In this document: positions 39,788-49,600 of the stretch, piece after piece
Layout: each line of letters opens with the position of its first letter
How positions within the stretch are numbered: position 1 is the stretch's first letter
Source of the DNA: Alphaproteobacteria bacterium
Lineage (GTDB): Bacteria; Pseudomonadota; Alphaproteobacteria; SP197
DNA: 50,592 bases
Direction: 5' to 3'
Assembly (NCBI GenBank): GCA_016869675.1
Contig: VGDP01000023.1
Span: forward strand, 1 to 50,592
Made by a program: the position numbers and the translations under genes
Notes under the pieces: generated by a model
What the model saw: the letters and a program-made list of their open reading frames with translations, nothing else
Databases searched by the model: none
Told to the model about the DNA's origin: nothing

Positions 39788-40760
39788 CCGCGCCGCCCAG
39801 ATCGCGGGCTTTCTCGACGCCGCCGGCTGGGGCGGTGCCGCGCGCCGGCCGCTTGCGGGCGACGCCTCGTTCCGCCGCTACGACCGGGTCCGGCTGGGCG
39901 CGCGCCGGGCCGTGCTGATGGACGCGCCGCCGGCGCAAGAGGACGTGCGTCCGTTCGTGCGCGTCGCCCGGTTCCTGGCGGACCACGGGCTCGGCGCACC
40001 GGCGATCCTAGCGGCGGACGAGACGAACGGCCTGCTGCTGCTCGAGGACCTGGGCGACGACCTCTACACCCGCGTGCTGCGCGACGGCGCCGACGAGGCG
40101 GCGCTCTACGACGCCGCCATCGACGTGCTGCTCGCGCTGCATGCGGTCGAAGTCCTGCCGATGGTGCCCGCCTACGACGAGGCGCGCATCCTCGACGAAT
40201 CGAACTTGCTGCTCGACTGGTTCCTGCCGGCCGTGTCGGGCCGGCCGGTCGACGAGGCGGCGCGCGCGGGCTACCACGACGCGCTGCGCGCCGTGCTGCC
40301 GGCGGCCTTCGCGACGCCGCGCCGCCTGGTCCTGCGCGACTACCACGCCGACAACCTGATCTGGCTGCCCGCGCGTGCCGGTGTGCGGCGCTGCGGCCTG
40401 CTCGACTTTCAGGACGCGGTCGCCGGCTCGGTCGCCTACGACCTGGTGTCGCTGCTCGAGGACGCGCGGCGCGACGTGGCGCCGACGGTCGTGCGCCGGG
40501 CGTTCGACCGCTACGTGGCCGGCGCGCCTGTCGGCCACGCCGCGGTCGAGGCGGCCTACGCCGTGCTCGGCGCCCAGCGCAACGCGCGCATCGTCGGCGT
40601 GTTCACGCGCCTGTGGCGGCGCGACGGCAAGCCGCAGTACCTGGATCTGTTGGCGCGCGTCTGGACCTACCTGGAGCACGACCTGGCGCATCCGGCGGTC
40701 GAGCCGTTGCGCCGCTGGTTCGACGTTCACATCCCGCCGGCCTGGCGGCGGCGGCCGTGA
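39768..40760 (+). CDS. amgK: Aminoglycoside-phosphotransferase-fold kinase, AmgK-like
   Basis: 330 aa. The APH fold shows the catalytic loop LVLRDYHADNLIWLP (Asp191) and the metal-binding LLDFQDAVAG (Asp213). In Pseudomonas, AmgK phosphorylates the anomeric carbon of N-acetylmuramate and GlcNAc for the peptidoglycan recycling route that bypasses de novo UDP-MurNAc synthesis, and MurU acts next. The murU homologue follows with a 4-nt overlap, which supports this role, though the group also contains uncharacterised kinases. ATG 39768 and ATG 39771 are both possible starts; either overlaps tsaE. Confidence 0.85.
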   Translation: MMSSTPDRAAQIAGFLDAAGWGGAARRPLAGDASFRRYDRVRLGARRAVLMDAPPAQEDVRPFVRVARFLADHGLGAPAILAADETNGLLLLEDLGDDLYTRVLRDGADEAALYDAAIDVLLALHAVEVLPMVPAYDEARILDESNLLLDWFLPAVSGRPVDEAARAGYHDALRAVLPAAFATPRRLVLRDYHADNLIWLPARAGVRRCGLLDFQDAVAGSVAYDLVSLLEDARRDVAPTVVRRAFDRYVAGAPVGHAAVEAAYAVLGAQRNARIVGVFTRLWRRDGKPQYLDLLARVWTYLEHDLAHPAVEPLRRWFDVHIPPAWRRRP

Positions 40761-41464
40761 CGCCATCGCGCGCCATGGTGCTGGCGGCCGGGCGCGGTGA
40801 ACGGCTGCGCCCGCTGACCGATCGCCTGCCCAAGCCCATGGTTCCGGTGGGTGGACGGTCGATGATCGACCGGGTGCTCGACCGGCTGGCCGACGCGGGT
40901 GTCCAGGTCGCTGTGGTCAACACGTGGCACCGGGCCGAGGCGATCGAGGCCCATCTCGCCGCGCGTACCCGTCCACGCATCGTCATCAGCCGCGAGGAGA
41001 CCCTGCTCAACACCGGCGGCGGCACCGTGGGCGCGCTGCCGCACCTGGGCGCGGACCCGTTCTACATCGCAGCGGCCAAGATGGTGTGGCGCGACGGCGC
41101 GCGCCCGGCCTTGCGCCGCTTGGCGGAAGCCTGGAACGATGGGACCATGGACGGGCTGCTGCTACTGCAACCGCGCGAGGCGGCGCTCGGCTTCGAGCAC
41201 CCAGGCGATTTCTTTCTGGCGGACGACGGACGCTTGCTTCGGCGCGGTTCGGCGCCCAGCGCGCCCTTCGCCTTCACCAGCCTGCAGCTCGCGCATCCGC
41301 GCGTGTTCGCCGATCCGCCGCCCGGCGCCTTTTCCCTGAACCTGGTGTGGGACCGCGCGATCGCCGCCGGGCGGCTCCACGGCCTGGTGCACGACGGCGA
41401 CTGGTGCAACGTCTCCTCGCCCGGCGGGCTCGCGCTCGCCGAGGCGCGCTCGTGGGATGGCTGA
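40757..41464 (+). CDS. murU: MurU-like nucleotidyltransferase with altered active site
   Basis: 235 aa from GTG 40757. The N-terminal nucleotide-binding motif is intact: MVLAAGRGERLRPLTDRLPKPMVPV, and NTGGGTVGALPHLG follows. The next block should be NSD or NGD, whose Asp binds the catalytic Mg2+; here it reads YIAAAKMVW, so residues 106-108 are Ala-Ala-Lys. The later block usually seen as HVGTP reads NVSSP. MurU converts MurNAc-1-phosphate to UDP-MurNAc; this copy may be inactive, differently specific or regulatory. It sits in the expected tsaE-amgK-murU-addB order and is full length. Confidence 0.8.
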   Translation: MTPSRAMVLAAGRGERLRPLTDRLPKPMVPVGGRSMIDRVLDRLADAGVQVAVVNTWHRAEAIEAHLAARTRPRIVISREETLLNTGGGTVGALPHLGADPFYIAAAKMVWRDGARPALRRLAEAWNDGTMDGLLLLQPREAALGFEHPGDFFLADDGRLLRRGSAPSAPFAFTSLQLAHPRVFADPPPGAFSLNLVWDRAIAAGRLHGLVHDGDWCNVSSPGGLALAEARSWDG

Positions 41465-44400
41465 GGCCGCGCGCGTCCACACCATTCCGGCCGGCGTCCC
41501 CTTCGCCGACGCCCTGGCCACGGGCCTGCTCGCCCGCGCCGCCAATCCCCTGGCGCTCGCCGACATCCAGCTCCTGCTGCCGACGCGCCGCGCCTGCCGC
41601 GCCGTGCGCAATGCGTTCCTGAGGGTCGGCGACGGCCGCGCCCTGCTGCTGCCGCGCCTGGTGCCGATCGGCGACGTAGACGAGGACGTGCTCGACGCCG
41701 AGGACGCCGCGATCGGGCTGGACGCCGAGGACGTGCCGCCGGCCATCACCCCGTTGCGCCGCCAGTTCCTGCTCGCCCGCTTGGTGCTGCGCGCCCAGGG
41801 CGCGCTCGACGTCGGCGGGCCGGAACGGGCGATGCGGCTGGCGGCCGAGCTCGCCCGGCTCTTGGACGACGCCCAGACCGCCGGCGTCGACCTGGCGGGG
41901 CTCGTCGACCTGGCGCCCGCGACGTACGCCGAACACTGGCAACGGAGCCTGGCGTTCCTCGGCATCCTGACCGAGCATTGGCCGCGCGTCCTAGCCGAGC
42001 ACGGCGTGATCGACCCGGCCGACCGGCGCAACCGGCTGCTCGCGCGCCAGGCGGCGCGCTGGCGCGCGGCGCCGCCTGCCCATCCAGTGGTGGTGGCCGG
42101 ATCGACGGGCAGCGTGCCCGCCGCCGCCGACCTGATCGCGGCGGCGTCGTCGCTGCCCACGGGCCTGGTCGTGCTGGCCGGCCTGGACCAGGCCATCGAC
42201 GAGGAGAGCTGGCAGGCGATCGGAGTGACCCACCCGCAGGCGGCGCTGAAGCGGTTGCTCGAGCGCCTGGGCCTCGGGCGCGACCAGGTCGCGCCGTGGC
42301 CCCACGGCGACGGCAGCCGCGCGGCGGCGCGTGCGCGCCTGCTGGGCGATGCCCTGCGTCCGGCGGCGACGCTGGGCGCCTGGCGGACCTCGGGTGGCGG
42401 GGATGATGCTGCCCTTGCCGGCCTGGCGCGGGTCGACGGCCCGACGCCCCAGGTCGAGGCCGGTGTCATCGCCGGCGCCATGCGCGAGGCGCTGGAAACC
42501 CCCGGCGCCACGGCGGCGCTGGTCACGCGCGACCGCGCGCTCGCCCGGCGCGTCGCCGAGGCCTTGGGCCGCTGGGGTGTGGCGGTCGACGATTCCGCGG
42601 GCCGGCCGCTGGCCGCGACACCGCCCGGCGCGTTCCTGCGCCTGGCCGCCGCCATGGCCGAGTCGAACGTCGCGCCGGTGCCGCTGCTTGCCCTGCTCAA
42701 GCACCCGTTGGCCGCCGGCGGGGGCGATCCCGCGCGGTTCCGTGCCGCGGTGCGGGCCATCGAGCGCGTGGCCTTGCGTGGGCCGCGTCCGGCCGCCGGC
42801 TTCGACGGCCTGGTCGCGGCTCTGGCTGACAAGGGGACGCCGCGCCTGCGCAACCTGGCGCGGCGCGTCGCCCGCGCCGGCCACCGCTTCGTCCGGCTGG
42901 CCGGCGGCAACCGGCCAGCGCGCCTCGGCGACCTGGTCGAAGCCCACGTCGCCTTCGCCGAAGCGCTGGCCGCGACCGACGAGGAAGGCGGCGCCGACAG
43001 GCTGTGGCGGCACGAGGATGGCGAGGCCCTGGCCGCGTTCATCGGCGAATTGCGCGAGGCGTCCCAGGCCATGGGTCGCGTGCGCGGCGCCGACTACGCG
43101 GGCGTGTTCGATACCTTGATCGCCGGACGCGCCGTTCGGCCGCGCTACGGTCGGCACGCCCGGCTCGCCATCTGGGGCCCGCTCGAGGCACGGTTGCAGA
43201 GCGCCGATCTGATGATCCTGGGCGGGCTGAACGAAGGGTCGTGGCCGCCCGCGCCCGATCTCGACCCCTGGCTCAGCCGGCCCATGCGCGCCTCCCTCGG
43301 CCTGGCCGACCGCGAGGCGCGCATCGGCCAGGCGGCGCACGACTTCGTGCTGGGCGCCGCGGCGCCGCGCGTCCTGTTGACCCGCGCCGAGAAGGTCGAA
43401 GGCACGCCGACCGTGGCGTCGCGCTGGCTGGTGCGCCTCGACGCCCTGCTTGCCGCCCGGGGCCTGTCCGAACGTCCGTTCGGCGGCGCGGTGGCCCGGC
43501 TCGGCTGGCACGCGGCGCTCGACCGGCCCGACCGGGTGGTGCCCGTGGCTCGGCCGCGCCCCGCGCCACCCGTCGCCGCCCGGCCGCGCCGGGTGTCGGT
43601 CACCGATATCGAGACCTGGCTGGCCGACCCCTACGCCCTCTACGCGCGCGCGGTGCTGGGTCTCGCGGCGCTCGACCCGATCGACGCCGATCCGGGCGCG
43701 GCGGAACGGGGCCAGTTCATCCACGATGCCCTCGACCGGTTCGTCAAGGCGTGGCCCGACGCGCTGCCTGACGACGCCCTCGACCAGCTCATCGCGTGCG
43801 GCAGGGCGGCGTTCGGCGCGGCGCTGGAACGGCCCGACGTCCATGCGTTCTGGTGGCCGCGCTTCAAGCGGATCGCTGCGTGGATCGTCGAGCAGGAGCG
43901 TGAACGGCGCGGCGGGATCGCGCGTGTGCTCGGCGAGGCGCGCGGACGCGCGGTGCTGGACGCGCCGGCCGGTCCATTCGAGCTGCACGCCAAGGCCGAT
44001 CGGGTGGAGGTGAACCGTGACGGCTCGCTCGCGCTGATCGACTACAAGACCGGCGTGCGTCCGGCGAACAAGGCGGCCCGCGAGGGCAAGGCGCCGCAAC
44101 TGGCCCTGGAAGGCGTCATCGCCAACCACGGCGGCTTCGAGGGCGTGGCGCCGGGGCCGCTCGCCGAACTTGCCTTCTGGCACCTCAAGGGCGGCGACCC
44201 GGCGGGCGAGGCAATTGCGCCGAAGGGCCTGGTCGACGCGTGCGCCCAGACCGAGGACGCCCTGAAGGGACTGGTACGGCGCTTCGATGACCCCGCCACG
44301 CCCTACCTCGCGTGCCCGCGCCCCGACATGGCGCCCGCCTACAACGACTACGAGGAGCTGGAGCGCATCGACGAGGGCGAGGCGACGCCCAGCGCCGTAC

Positions 44401-47400
44401 CGCCGTACCGGCCCAGGACACGCGACCGCCCGCGCGCCGGCGCGCGGGCCCCCCGGCCCGAACAGCGCGACATGTCCGATCCGGCGACCTCCGCGTGGGT
44501 CGCCGCGTCCGCCGGCACGGGCAAGACCACGGTGCTGACCGACCGGGTGCTGCGGCTGCTGGCCGGCGGCACGCCGCCCGGACGCCTGCTGTGCCTGACC
44601 TTCACCAAGGCCGCGGCGGCCGAGATGGCCCAGCGCATCGAGCGCCACCTAGGCCATTGGGCGACCGAGCCCGACGACGCGTTGGCCGCGAGCGTCGGCG
44701 CGCTCCTGGGCGCGCCGCCGGCGCCCGAGGTGCTGGACCGCGCTCGACGCCTGTTCGCCGACGTGCTCGAGACGCCGGGCGGCCTGCCGATCATGACGAT
44801 CCACGCCTTTTGTCAGGCGGTTCTGGAGCGCTTCCCGGTCGAGGCGGGCGTCGCGCCCGGCTTCGAGGTGCTCGACCCGTGCAGCGCGCGCGAACTGCAG
44901 GCCGACGCGCTCGACGCGGTCATCGCGCGCTCGAAGTCCGATCCGCTGCTGAATCGGCACGTGGCCACCGTCGCGACCTGGTCGGGCGAGATGACCCTGC
45001 GGGCCCTGATGGACGAGGTGACCCTGGATCGTGGCCGCTTCGACGCCTTGCTGCGGCGCCACGGCCGCGCCGCCGGTGCCGCCGCTGCATTGCGCCGGAC
45101 ACTGGGCGTGGTGTCGGACGACACGATCGAGCGGCTGATCGCGCGCACGGCGGATCCCGCCGCCATGGACGAACCCGCGCTCGCCGCCGCCGCGCGCGCC
45201 CTGCGCGAGGGGTCCGTGACCAACCAGGAGCTGAGTGCCGCCATCGCCGCCTTCCTCGCAACGCCGGCGGCGGCACGCCACGAAGACTTCGATGCCTGGT
45301 ACGGCCGGTTCCTCACCAAGGAGGAAAAGCCCCGCAAGACCTCGATCCTGATCAACAAGGCGGTGGCGCAGCGTTACCCCGCGGCTGTCGCGGCGCTGGA
45401 GCGCGAGCGGGACCGCATGGTCGCCTTCGTCGACGAGCGCAACCGCGTCATCACCGCCGAGGCGACGGCCGCGCTGTTCCACGTCGGCGAGGCGTTCCTG
45501 GCGGCCTACGCGGCGCGCAAGGCGGTGCGCGGCGTGCTCGACTACCAGGATCTGATCCTGGCCGCCGCCGACCTGGTGACACGGCCCGGCGCGGCGCCCT
45601 GGGTGCTCTACAAGCTGGACGGCGGCATCGATCACATCCTGGTGGACGAAGCGCAGGACACCAACCCCGACCAATGGCGCATCGTGACCGCCCTGGTCGA
45701 CGAGTTCTTCGCCGGCGAAGGCGCGCGCGAAACGCCGCACACGCTGTTCGTGGTCGGCGACCAGAAGCAGTCGATCTTCAGCTTCCAGGGCGCTGACCTG
45801 GAAGGCTTGGCCAGTGTGCATCACGACCTGCGCCAGCGCGCCAACGCCGCCGGGGTGCCGTGGCTGGAACGCGCCATGACCCACTCGTTCCGTTCGGCGC
45901 CGGTCATTCTGGAGGTGGTGGACACGGTGTTCGCGCGGCCCGAGGCCCGTGCCGGCGTGGTCCCAGATGGCGCCGTCGTGCGCCATGTGGCCGGGCGTTC
46001 GGACGCGCCGGGGCGGGTCGAGGTCTGGCCGTTGACCAGCGGCGATCCGCCCGCCGCCACTTCGCCGTGGGACGCGCCGATCGCGTATCCGGGCGCCGTG
46101 CGCGCGATCGATCGTCTGGCCGCCCATGTCGCGGATCGCATCGCCGCCATGGTTGGTCGCGTGACGCTGGGTTCGCGCGGCCAGCCGGTGCGGCCGGGCG
46201 ACATCATGATCCTGGTGCGCAGGCGCGATGCGATGATGCACGCCGTGATCCGCGCGCTGCGCCGGCGCGACGTGCCCGTGGCCGGGATCGACCGCATAGC
46301 GCTGACCGGCCCGCTCGCGGTGCGCGATCTGCTCGGCCTGATCGACGTGGCGCTGCTGCCCGAGGACGACCTCGCGCTGGCCACCGTGCTCAAGGGGCCG
46401 CTGGTCGGTCTGGACGAGGACGAACTCTACACCCTGGCCGCCGGCCGCGCCAAGGGAGTGCGCCTGTGGACGGCGCTGGGCCGCGCCGCGCGACGCCACG
46501 CGCGCTGCGCCCGCGCGCACCAATGGCTCGCCGGCCTGATGGCGCGCGCGGATTTAGCCACGCCATACGGGTTCCTGTGCGCCGCGCTCGAGGAGCCGGC
46601 CGCCCAGGAGGATGCCGGCAGCGGCCGCCACGCCATGCTGCGCCGCCTCGGGCTCGAGGCCGAGGACCATATCGACGAGTTGCTGACCCAGGCGCTCGCC
46701 TTCGAACGCAACCACGCGCCGACCCTGCAAGGCTTCGCCCACTGGCTGGGCCACGCCGACGTCGAGGTCACGCGCGATCCCGAGCATGGCCGCGACGAGG
46801 TGCGCGTGCTGACCGTGCACGGCGCCAAGGGGCTCGAGGCGCCGATCGTGATCCTGCCGGACACCACCGGGCTGCCCAATGCGAGCGGCGTCCGGCTGGA
46901 TTGGATCGCCGAGGATGGGCCGCTCTGGTCGGGCCGCGCGGCCTTCGCCGAGGATCGGGGCCGGGGCGCGAAGCAGGCGCGTCTGGTGGCCGAGGCGGCG
47001 GAGTACCGCCGGCTGCTCTATGTCGCCCTGACGCGCGCTGCGGATCATCTGATCGTGGCCGGCCTGGCGGTCAAGGGAACGGCGCCGGACGGCTCGTGGT
47101 ACCGCCTGGTGCGCGATGCCCTGGGGCCGGTGGCGACGGTCCAGCCCTTCGACGCCTGGCCCGGCGATGCGTTTGTGTTGGAAGCCGAGGGTCGAGGGCC
47201 TGGTCCTGCCGAGCCTGGACCCGCGCCCGAGCCGGACCTTCCGGCCTTGCCGGCCTGGTTGCGGCAACCCGCCCCGGTCGATGCGCCGGCGCGTCAACCG
47301 TTGGCGCCGTCGCGCGGGCCCGAGGAACCGCCGTCCGGGTCGCCGAAGAAGGCGGACGCCGACCGCCGCCGGCGCGGCCGACTGATCCATCGCCTGCTGG

Positions 47401-47828
47401 AACTGCTGCCCACCGTGGCGCCATCGGCGCGCGCCCGCCTGGCCGAACGCCTGTTGGTACGCCACGGCGCGGACCTCGATGTCGCCGCGCGCGCCGCCAT
47501 GGTGGCCGAGGTGCTGGCCGTCATGGCGGCGCCCGGTCTGGTGGATCTGTTCGGGCCGCAGAGTCGGGCAGAGGTCCCCATCGTCGGCGTGGTCGGCGAT
47601 CGAGTGGTCGCCGGCCAGGTCGACCGCCTGGTCGTCGGTGCCGGAACCGTCGTCATCGCGGACTTCAAGTCGGATCGCGCCGTGCCCGACCAGGTGCCCG
47701 CCGCGTACCGGCACCAGATGGCGCATTACGCCGCGGTGCTGCGCCAAGTCTTCCCGCGCCACCGCGTCAGCGCCGTGCTGATCTGGACCGAGGGCCCGCG
47801 CGTCATGCCGGTGCCCGACCTTGCTTGA
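41457..47828 (+). CDS. addBA: Fused AddB-AddA double-strand break repair helicase-nuclease
   Basis: A single 2,123-aa frame covers what are normally two genes. Residues 1-1000 are AddB: alphaproteobacterial N-terminus (IQLLLPTRRACRAVRNAF), GGLNEGSWPP, then the RecB-family nuclease with LIDYKTG (Asp862, Lys864). A proline/arginine-rich linker of about 35 residues leads into AddA from about 1003: Walker A SAGTGKT (Lys1023), LCLTFTKAAAAEMA, Walker B VDEAQDT (Asp1397), QKQSIFSFQGA, VHGAKGLEAPIV, YVALTRA and a second nuclease motif DFKSD (Asp2069, Lys2071). AddAB resects double-strand ends for RecA loading. An in-frame ATG at 44472 could restart AddA but has no Shine-Dalgarno site. It overlaps murU by 8 nt. 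Confidence 0.88.
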   Translation: MAEAARVHTIPAGVPFADALATGLLARAANPLALADIQLLLPTRRACRAVRNAFLRVGDGRALLLPRLVPIGDVDEDVLDAEDAAIGLDAEDVPPAITPLRRQFLLARLVLRAQGALDVGGPERAMRLAAELARLLDDAQTAGVDLAGLVDLAPATYAEHWQRSLAFLGILTEHWPRVLAEHGVIDPADRRNRLLARQAARWRAAPPAHPVVVAGSTGSVPAAADLIAAASSLPTGLVVLAGLDQAIDEESWQAIGVTHPQAALKRLLERLGLGRDQVAPWPHGDGSRAAARARLLGDALRPAATLGAWRTSGGGDDAALAGLARVDGPTPQVEAGVIAGAMREALETPGATAALVTRDRALARRVAEALGRWGVAVDDSAGRPLAATPPGAFLRLAAAMAESNVAPVPLLALLKHPLAAGGGDPARFRAAVRAIERVALRGPRPAAGFDGLVAALADKGTPRLRNLARRVARAGHRFVRLAGGNRPARLGDLVEAHVAFAEALAATDEEGGADRLWRHEDGEALAAFIGELREASQAMGRVRGADYAGVFDTLIAGRAVRPRYGRHARLAIWGPLEARLQSADLMILGGLNEGSWPPAPDLDPWLSRPMRASLGLADREARIGQAAHDFVLGAAAPRVLLTRAEKVEGTPTVASRWLVRLDALLAARGLSERPFGGAVARLGWHAALDRPDRVVPVARPRPAPPVAARPRRVSVTDIETWLADPYALYARAVLGLAALDPIDADPGAAERGQFIHDALDRFVKAWPDALPDDALDQLIACGRAAFGAALERPDVHAFWWPRFKRIAAWIVEQERERRGGIARVLGEARGRAVLDAPAGPFELHAKADRVEVNRDGSLALIDYKTGVRPANKAAREGKAPQLALEGVIANHGGFEGVAPGPLAELAFWHLKGGDPAGEAIAPKGLVDACAQTEDALKGLVRRFDDPATPYLACPRPDMAPAYNDYEELERIDEGEATPSAVPPYRPRTRDRPRAGARAPRPEQRDMSDPATSAWVAASAGTGKTTVLTDRVLRLLAGGTPPGRLLCLTFTKAAAAEMAQRIERHLGHWATEPDDALAASVGALLGAPPAPEVLDRARRLFADVLETPGGLPIMTIHAFCQAVLERFPVEAGVAPGFEVLDPCSARELQADALDAVIARSKSDPLLNRHVATVATWSGEMTLRALMDEVTLDRGRFDALLRRHGRAAGAAAALRRTLGVVSDDTIERLIARTADPAAMDEPALAAAARALREGSVTNQELSAAIAAFLATPAAARHEDFDAWYGRFLTKEEKPRKTSILINKAVAQRYPAAVAALERERDRMVAFVDERNRVITAEATAALFHVGEAFLAAYAARKAVRGVLDYQDLILAAADLVTRPGAAPWVLYKLDGGIDHILVDEAQDTNPDQWRIVTALVDEFFAGEGARETPHTLFVVGDQKQSIFSFQGADLEGLASVHHDLRQRANAAGVPWLERAMTHSFRSAPVILEVVDTVFARPEARAGVVPDGAVVRHVAGRSDAPGRVEVWPLTSGDPPAATSPWDAPIAYPGAVRAIDRLAAHVADRIAAMVGRVTLGSRGQPVRPGDIMILVRRRDAMMHAVIRALRRRDVPVAGIDRIALTGPLAVRDLLGLIDVALLPEDDLALATVLKGPLVGLDEDELYTLAAGRAKGVRLWTALGRAARRHARCARAHQWLAGLMARADLATPYGFLCAALEEPAAQEDAGSGRHAMLRRLGLEAEDHIDELLTQALAFERNHAPTLQGFAHWLGHADVEVTRDPEHGRDEVRVLTVHGAKGLEAPIVILPDTTGLPNASGVRLDWIAEDGPLWSGRAAFAEDRGRGAKQARLVAEAAEYRRLLYVALTRAADHLIVAGLAVKGTAPDGSWYRLVRDALGPVATVQPFDAWPGDAFVLEAEGRGPGPAEPGPAPEPDLPALPAWLRQPAPVDAPARQPLAPSRGPEEPPSGSPKKADADRRRRGRLIHRLLELLPTVAPSARARLAERLLVRHGADLDVAARAAMVAEVLAVMAAPGLVDLFGPQSRAEVPIVGVVGDRVVAGQVDRLVVGAGTVVIADFKSDRAVPDQVPAAYRHQMAHYAAVLRQVFPRHRVSAVLIWTEGPRVMPVPDLA

Positions 47829-47885
47829 CGGTTCGGGGATCGGCTCCCTACAGTCCGCCGGTCCACGTGAACCAGGGATTGAGCC

Positions 47886-48209
47886 ATGACCGTCAAGCAC
47901 GCCTCCGACGCATCGTTCGACCAGGACGTGCTCAAGGCCGAACGGCCCGTACTCGTCGATTTCTGGGCGGAATGGTGCGGCCCGTGCAAGCAGATCGCCC
48001 CGGCGCTCGAAGCGCTGGCGGGCGAACGCGCCGACAAGCTGGACGTGGTCAAGATCAACATCGACGACAACCAGAAGACGCCCACCCGCTACGGCGTGCG
48101 CGGCATCCCGACCCTGATGCTGTTCAAGGGCGGCCAGGTGGTGGCGACCAAGGTGGGCGGCGCGCTGCCCAAGTCCAAGCTGTTCGAGTGGGTCGATTCG
48201 GTGGTGTGA
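47886..48209 (+). CDS. trxA: Thioredoxin
   Basis: 107 aa with the classic active site [15 protein letters not shown] (Cys31, Cys34), cis-proline in [11 protein letters not shown], and no signal peptide, so it is cytoplasmic. It reduces disulfides and serves as the usual electron donor for MsrA/MsrB and ribonucleotide reductase. AGGGA is about 8 nt before ATG 47886. Its place directly after addA is a conserved alphaproteobacterial arrangement. Confidence 0.97.
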   Translation: MTVKHASDASFDQDVLKAERPVLVDFWAEWCGPCKQIAPALEALAGERADKLDVVKINIDDNQKTPTRYGVRGIPTLMLFKGGQVVATKVGGALPKSKLFEWVDSVV

Positions 48210-48217
48210 GGCACGCC

Positions 48218-49579
48218 GTGGCGAAGCAGGACGCGGCGGCGGCGGTCGCGGCGTTCCGCGCCGCGCACCCGAGCATTGAGACCGTCGATCCGCTGATCGT
48301 CGACATGGTCGGCGCGGTGCGCGGCAAGCGCCTCGCCATCGACGCGCTCGACAAGGTGATCGGCGGCGGCGTGGTGCTGCCCGGTTCCACCTACGTCATG
48401 GACATCCTGGGCAACAACGTGGACGCGACGGGCATGGGTCCGCGCGACGGCGACCCGGACTACCCCTGCCACATGGTTCCCGGCAGCCTGGTGCCCATTC
48501 CTTGGGCGACGCGGCCGCGCGCCCAGGCGCTGATGAGCATGACGTTCCCGGACGGCACGCCATACCCCTACGACCCGCGTGCGATCCTGGCCGCCGTCGC
48601 GGCGCGCTTCGCGCCGCTCGGGCTGCGACCCACCGTGGCCGTTGAGCTTGAATTCTATCTGCTCGACCCGGCGCGCGCGGCGGACGGCGGCGTGCGCGTC
48701 GCCGCGCCGGGCGGCAAGGCGCCGACCGAGACCCAGGTCTACAGCCTGGAGGACCTGGACGCGATCGCGCCGTTCCTGGACGACGTGCAGCGCGCGTGCG
48801 CCATCCAGGGCATTCCGGCCGATGTGGCGACCGCCGAGTACGCGCCGGGTCAGTACGAGATCAACCTGCGCCACGTCGACGATCCGGTGCTGGCCGCCGA
48901 CCACGCGATCCTGCTCAAGCGCGCGATCCGGGGCACGGCCGAGCGCCACGGCTATGTGGCCACGTACATGGCCAAGCCGTTCATCGAGTTGCCCGGCAAC
49001 GGCACCCACATCCACCTCAGCCTGTGGGACGCGCAAGGGCGCAACGTGTTCGACGAGGGCGACGCGGGCAGCGACCGGCTGCGTCACGCCATCGGTGGCC
49101 TGCGGGCGACCATGGCGGAATCCATGGCCTTGTTCGCGCCCAACGCGAACTCATACCGGCGCATCCGTCCCGGCGCGTGGGTACCCATGGCGCCGACCTG
49201 GGGCTTCAACAACCGGACCGTCGCCGTGCGCATTCCGGCGACGCTCGGCAAGGCGACCCGGCTGGAGCACCGCGTCGCCGGTGCCGATGCCAATCCCTAC
49301 CTGGTGTTGGCGGCCGTGCTGGCCGGGGTCCATCACGGTCTAGAGCGACGGCTTGATCCGGGGCCGCCCATCGAAGGCAACGCCTACGACCAGGTGCCGG
49401 CCTTGATGCCGGACAGTTGGGCCGCCGCGCTGGACCAGCACGACGCTGGCACCATCCTGCCAACCTACATCGACCGCCGGTACTGGAGCTTCTACGGCAT
49501 GGTCAAGCGGCACGAGCGGCGCACGTTCGAAGGGCGCGTTACGCCCACCGAGTACGACTGGTATCTGACGACGGTCTGA
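48218..49579 (+). CDS. Glutamine synthetase family protein, PuuA-like
   Basis: 453 aa. Catalytic-domain blocks: VAVELEFYLLD and AEYAPGQYEINL (metal-binding Glu), GNGTHIHLSLWD (ammonium/ATP region), YRRIRPGAWVPMAPTWGFNN, and RLEHRVAGADANPYLVLAAVLAG. The spacing resembles gamma-glutamyl-polyamine synthetases and related GlnA-like enzymes rather than the housekeeping type I enzyme; there is no Tyr adenylylation segment. It probably ligates glutamate to an amine. GTG 48218 is preferred; GTG 48206, overlapping the trxA stop, would add four residues. No other putrescine-pathway gene is in view. Confidence 0.85.
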   Translation: MAKQDAAAAVAAFRAAHPSIETVDPLIVDMVGAVRGKRLAIDALDKVIGGGVVLPGSTYVMDILGNNVDATGMGPRDGDPDYPCHMVPGSLVPIPWATRPRAQALMSMTFPDGTPYPYDPRAILAAVAARFAPLGLRPTVAVELEFYLLDPARAADGGVRVAAPGGKAPTETQVYSLEDLDAIAPFLDDVQRACAIQGIPADVATAEYAPGQYEINLRHVDDPVLAADHAILLKRAIRGTAERHGYVATYMAKPFIELPGNGTHIHLSLWDAQGRNVFDEGDAGSDRLRHAIGGLRATMAESMALFAPNANSYRRIRPGAWVPMAPTWGFNNRTVAVRIPATLGKATRLEHRVAGADANPYLVLAAVLAGVHHGLERRLDPGPPIEGNAYDQVPALMPDSWAAALDQHDAGTILPTYIDRRYWSFYGMVKRHERRTFEGRVTPTEYDWYLTTV

Positions 49580-49600
49580 CGCGCGGAGACGCCCGCCGCG

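Noticed and set aside
41991-44648. Long minus-strand frame (885 codons) opposite addB
   Set aside because: No recognisable motif, no start context, and composition typical of an antisense shadow of a GC-rich gene.
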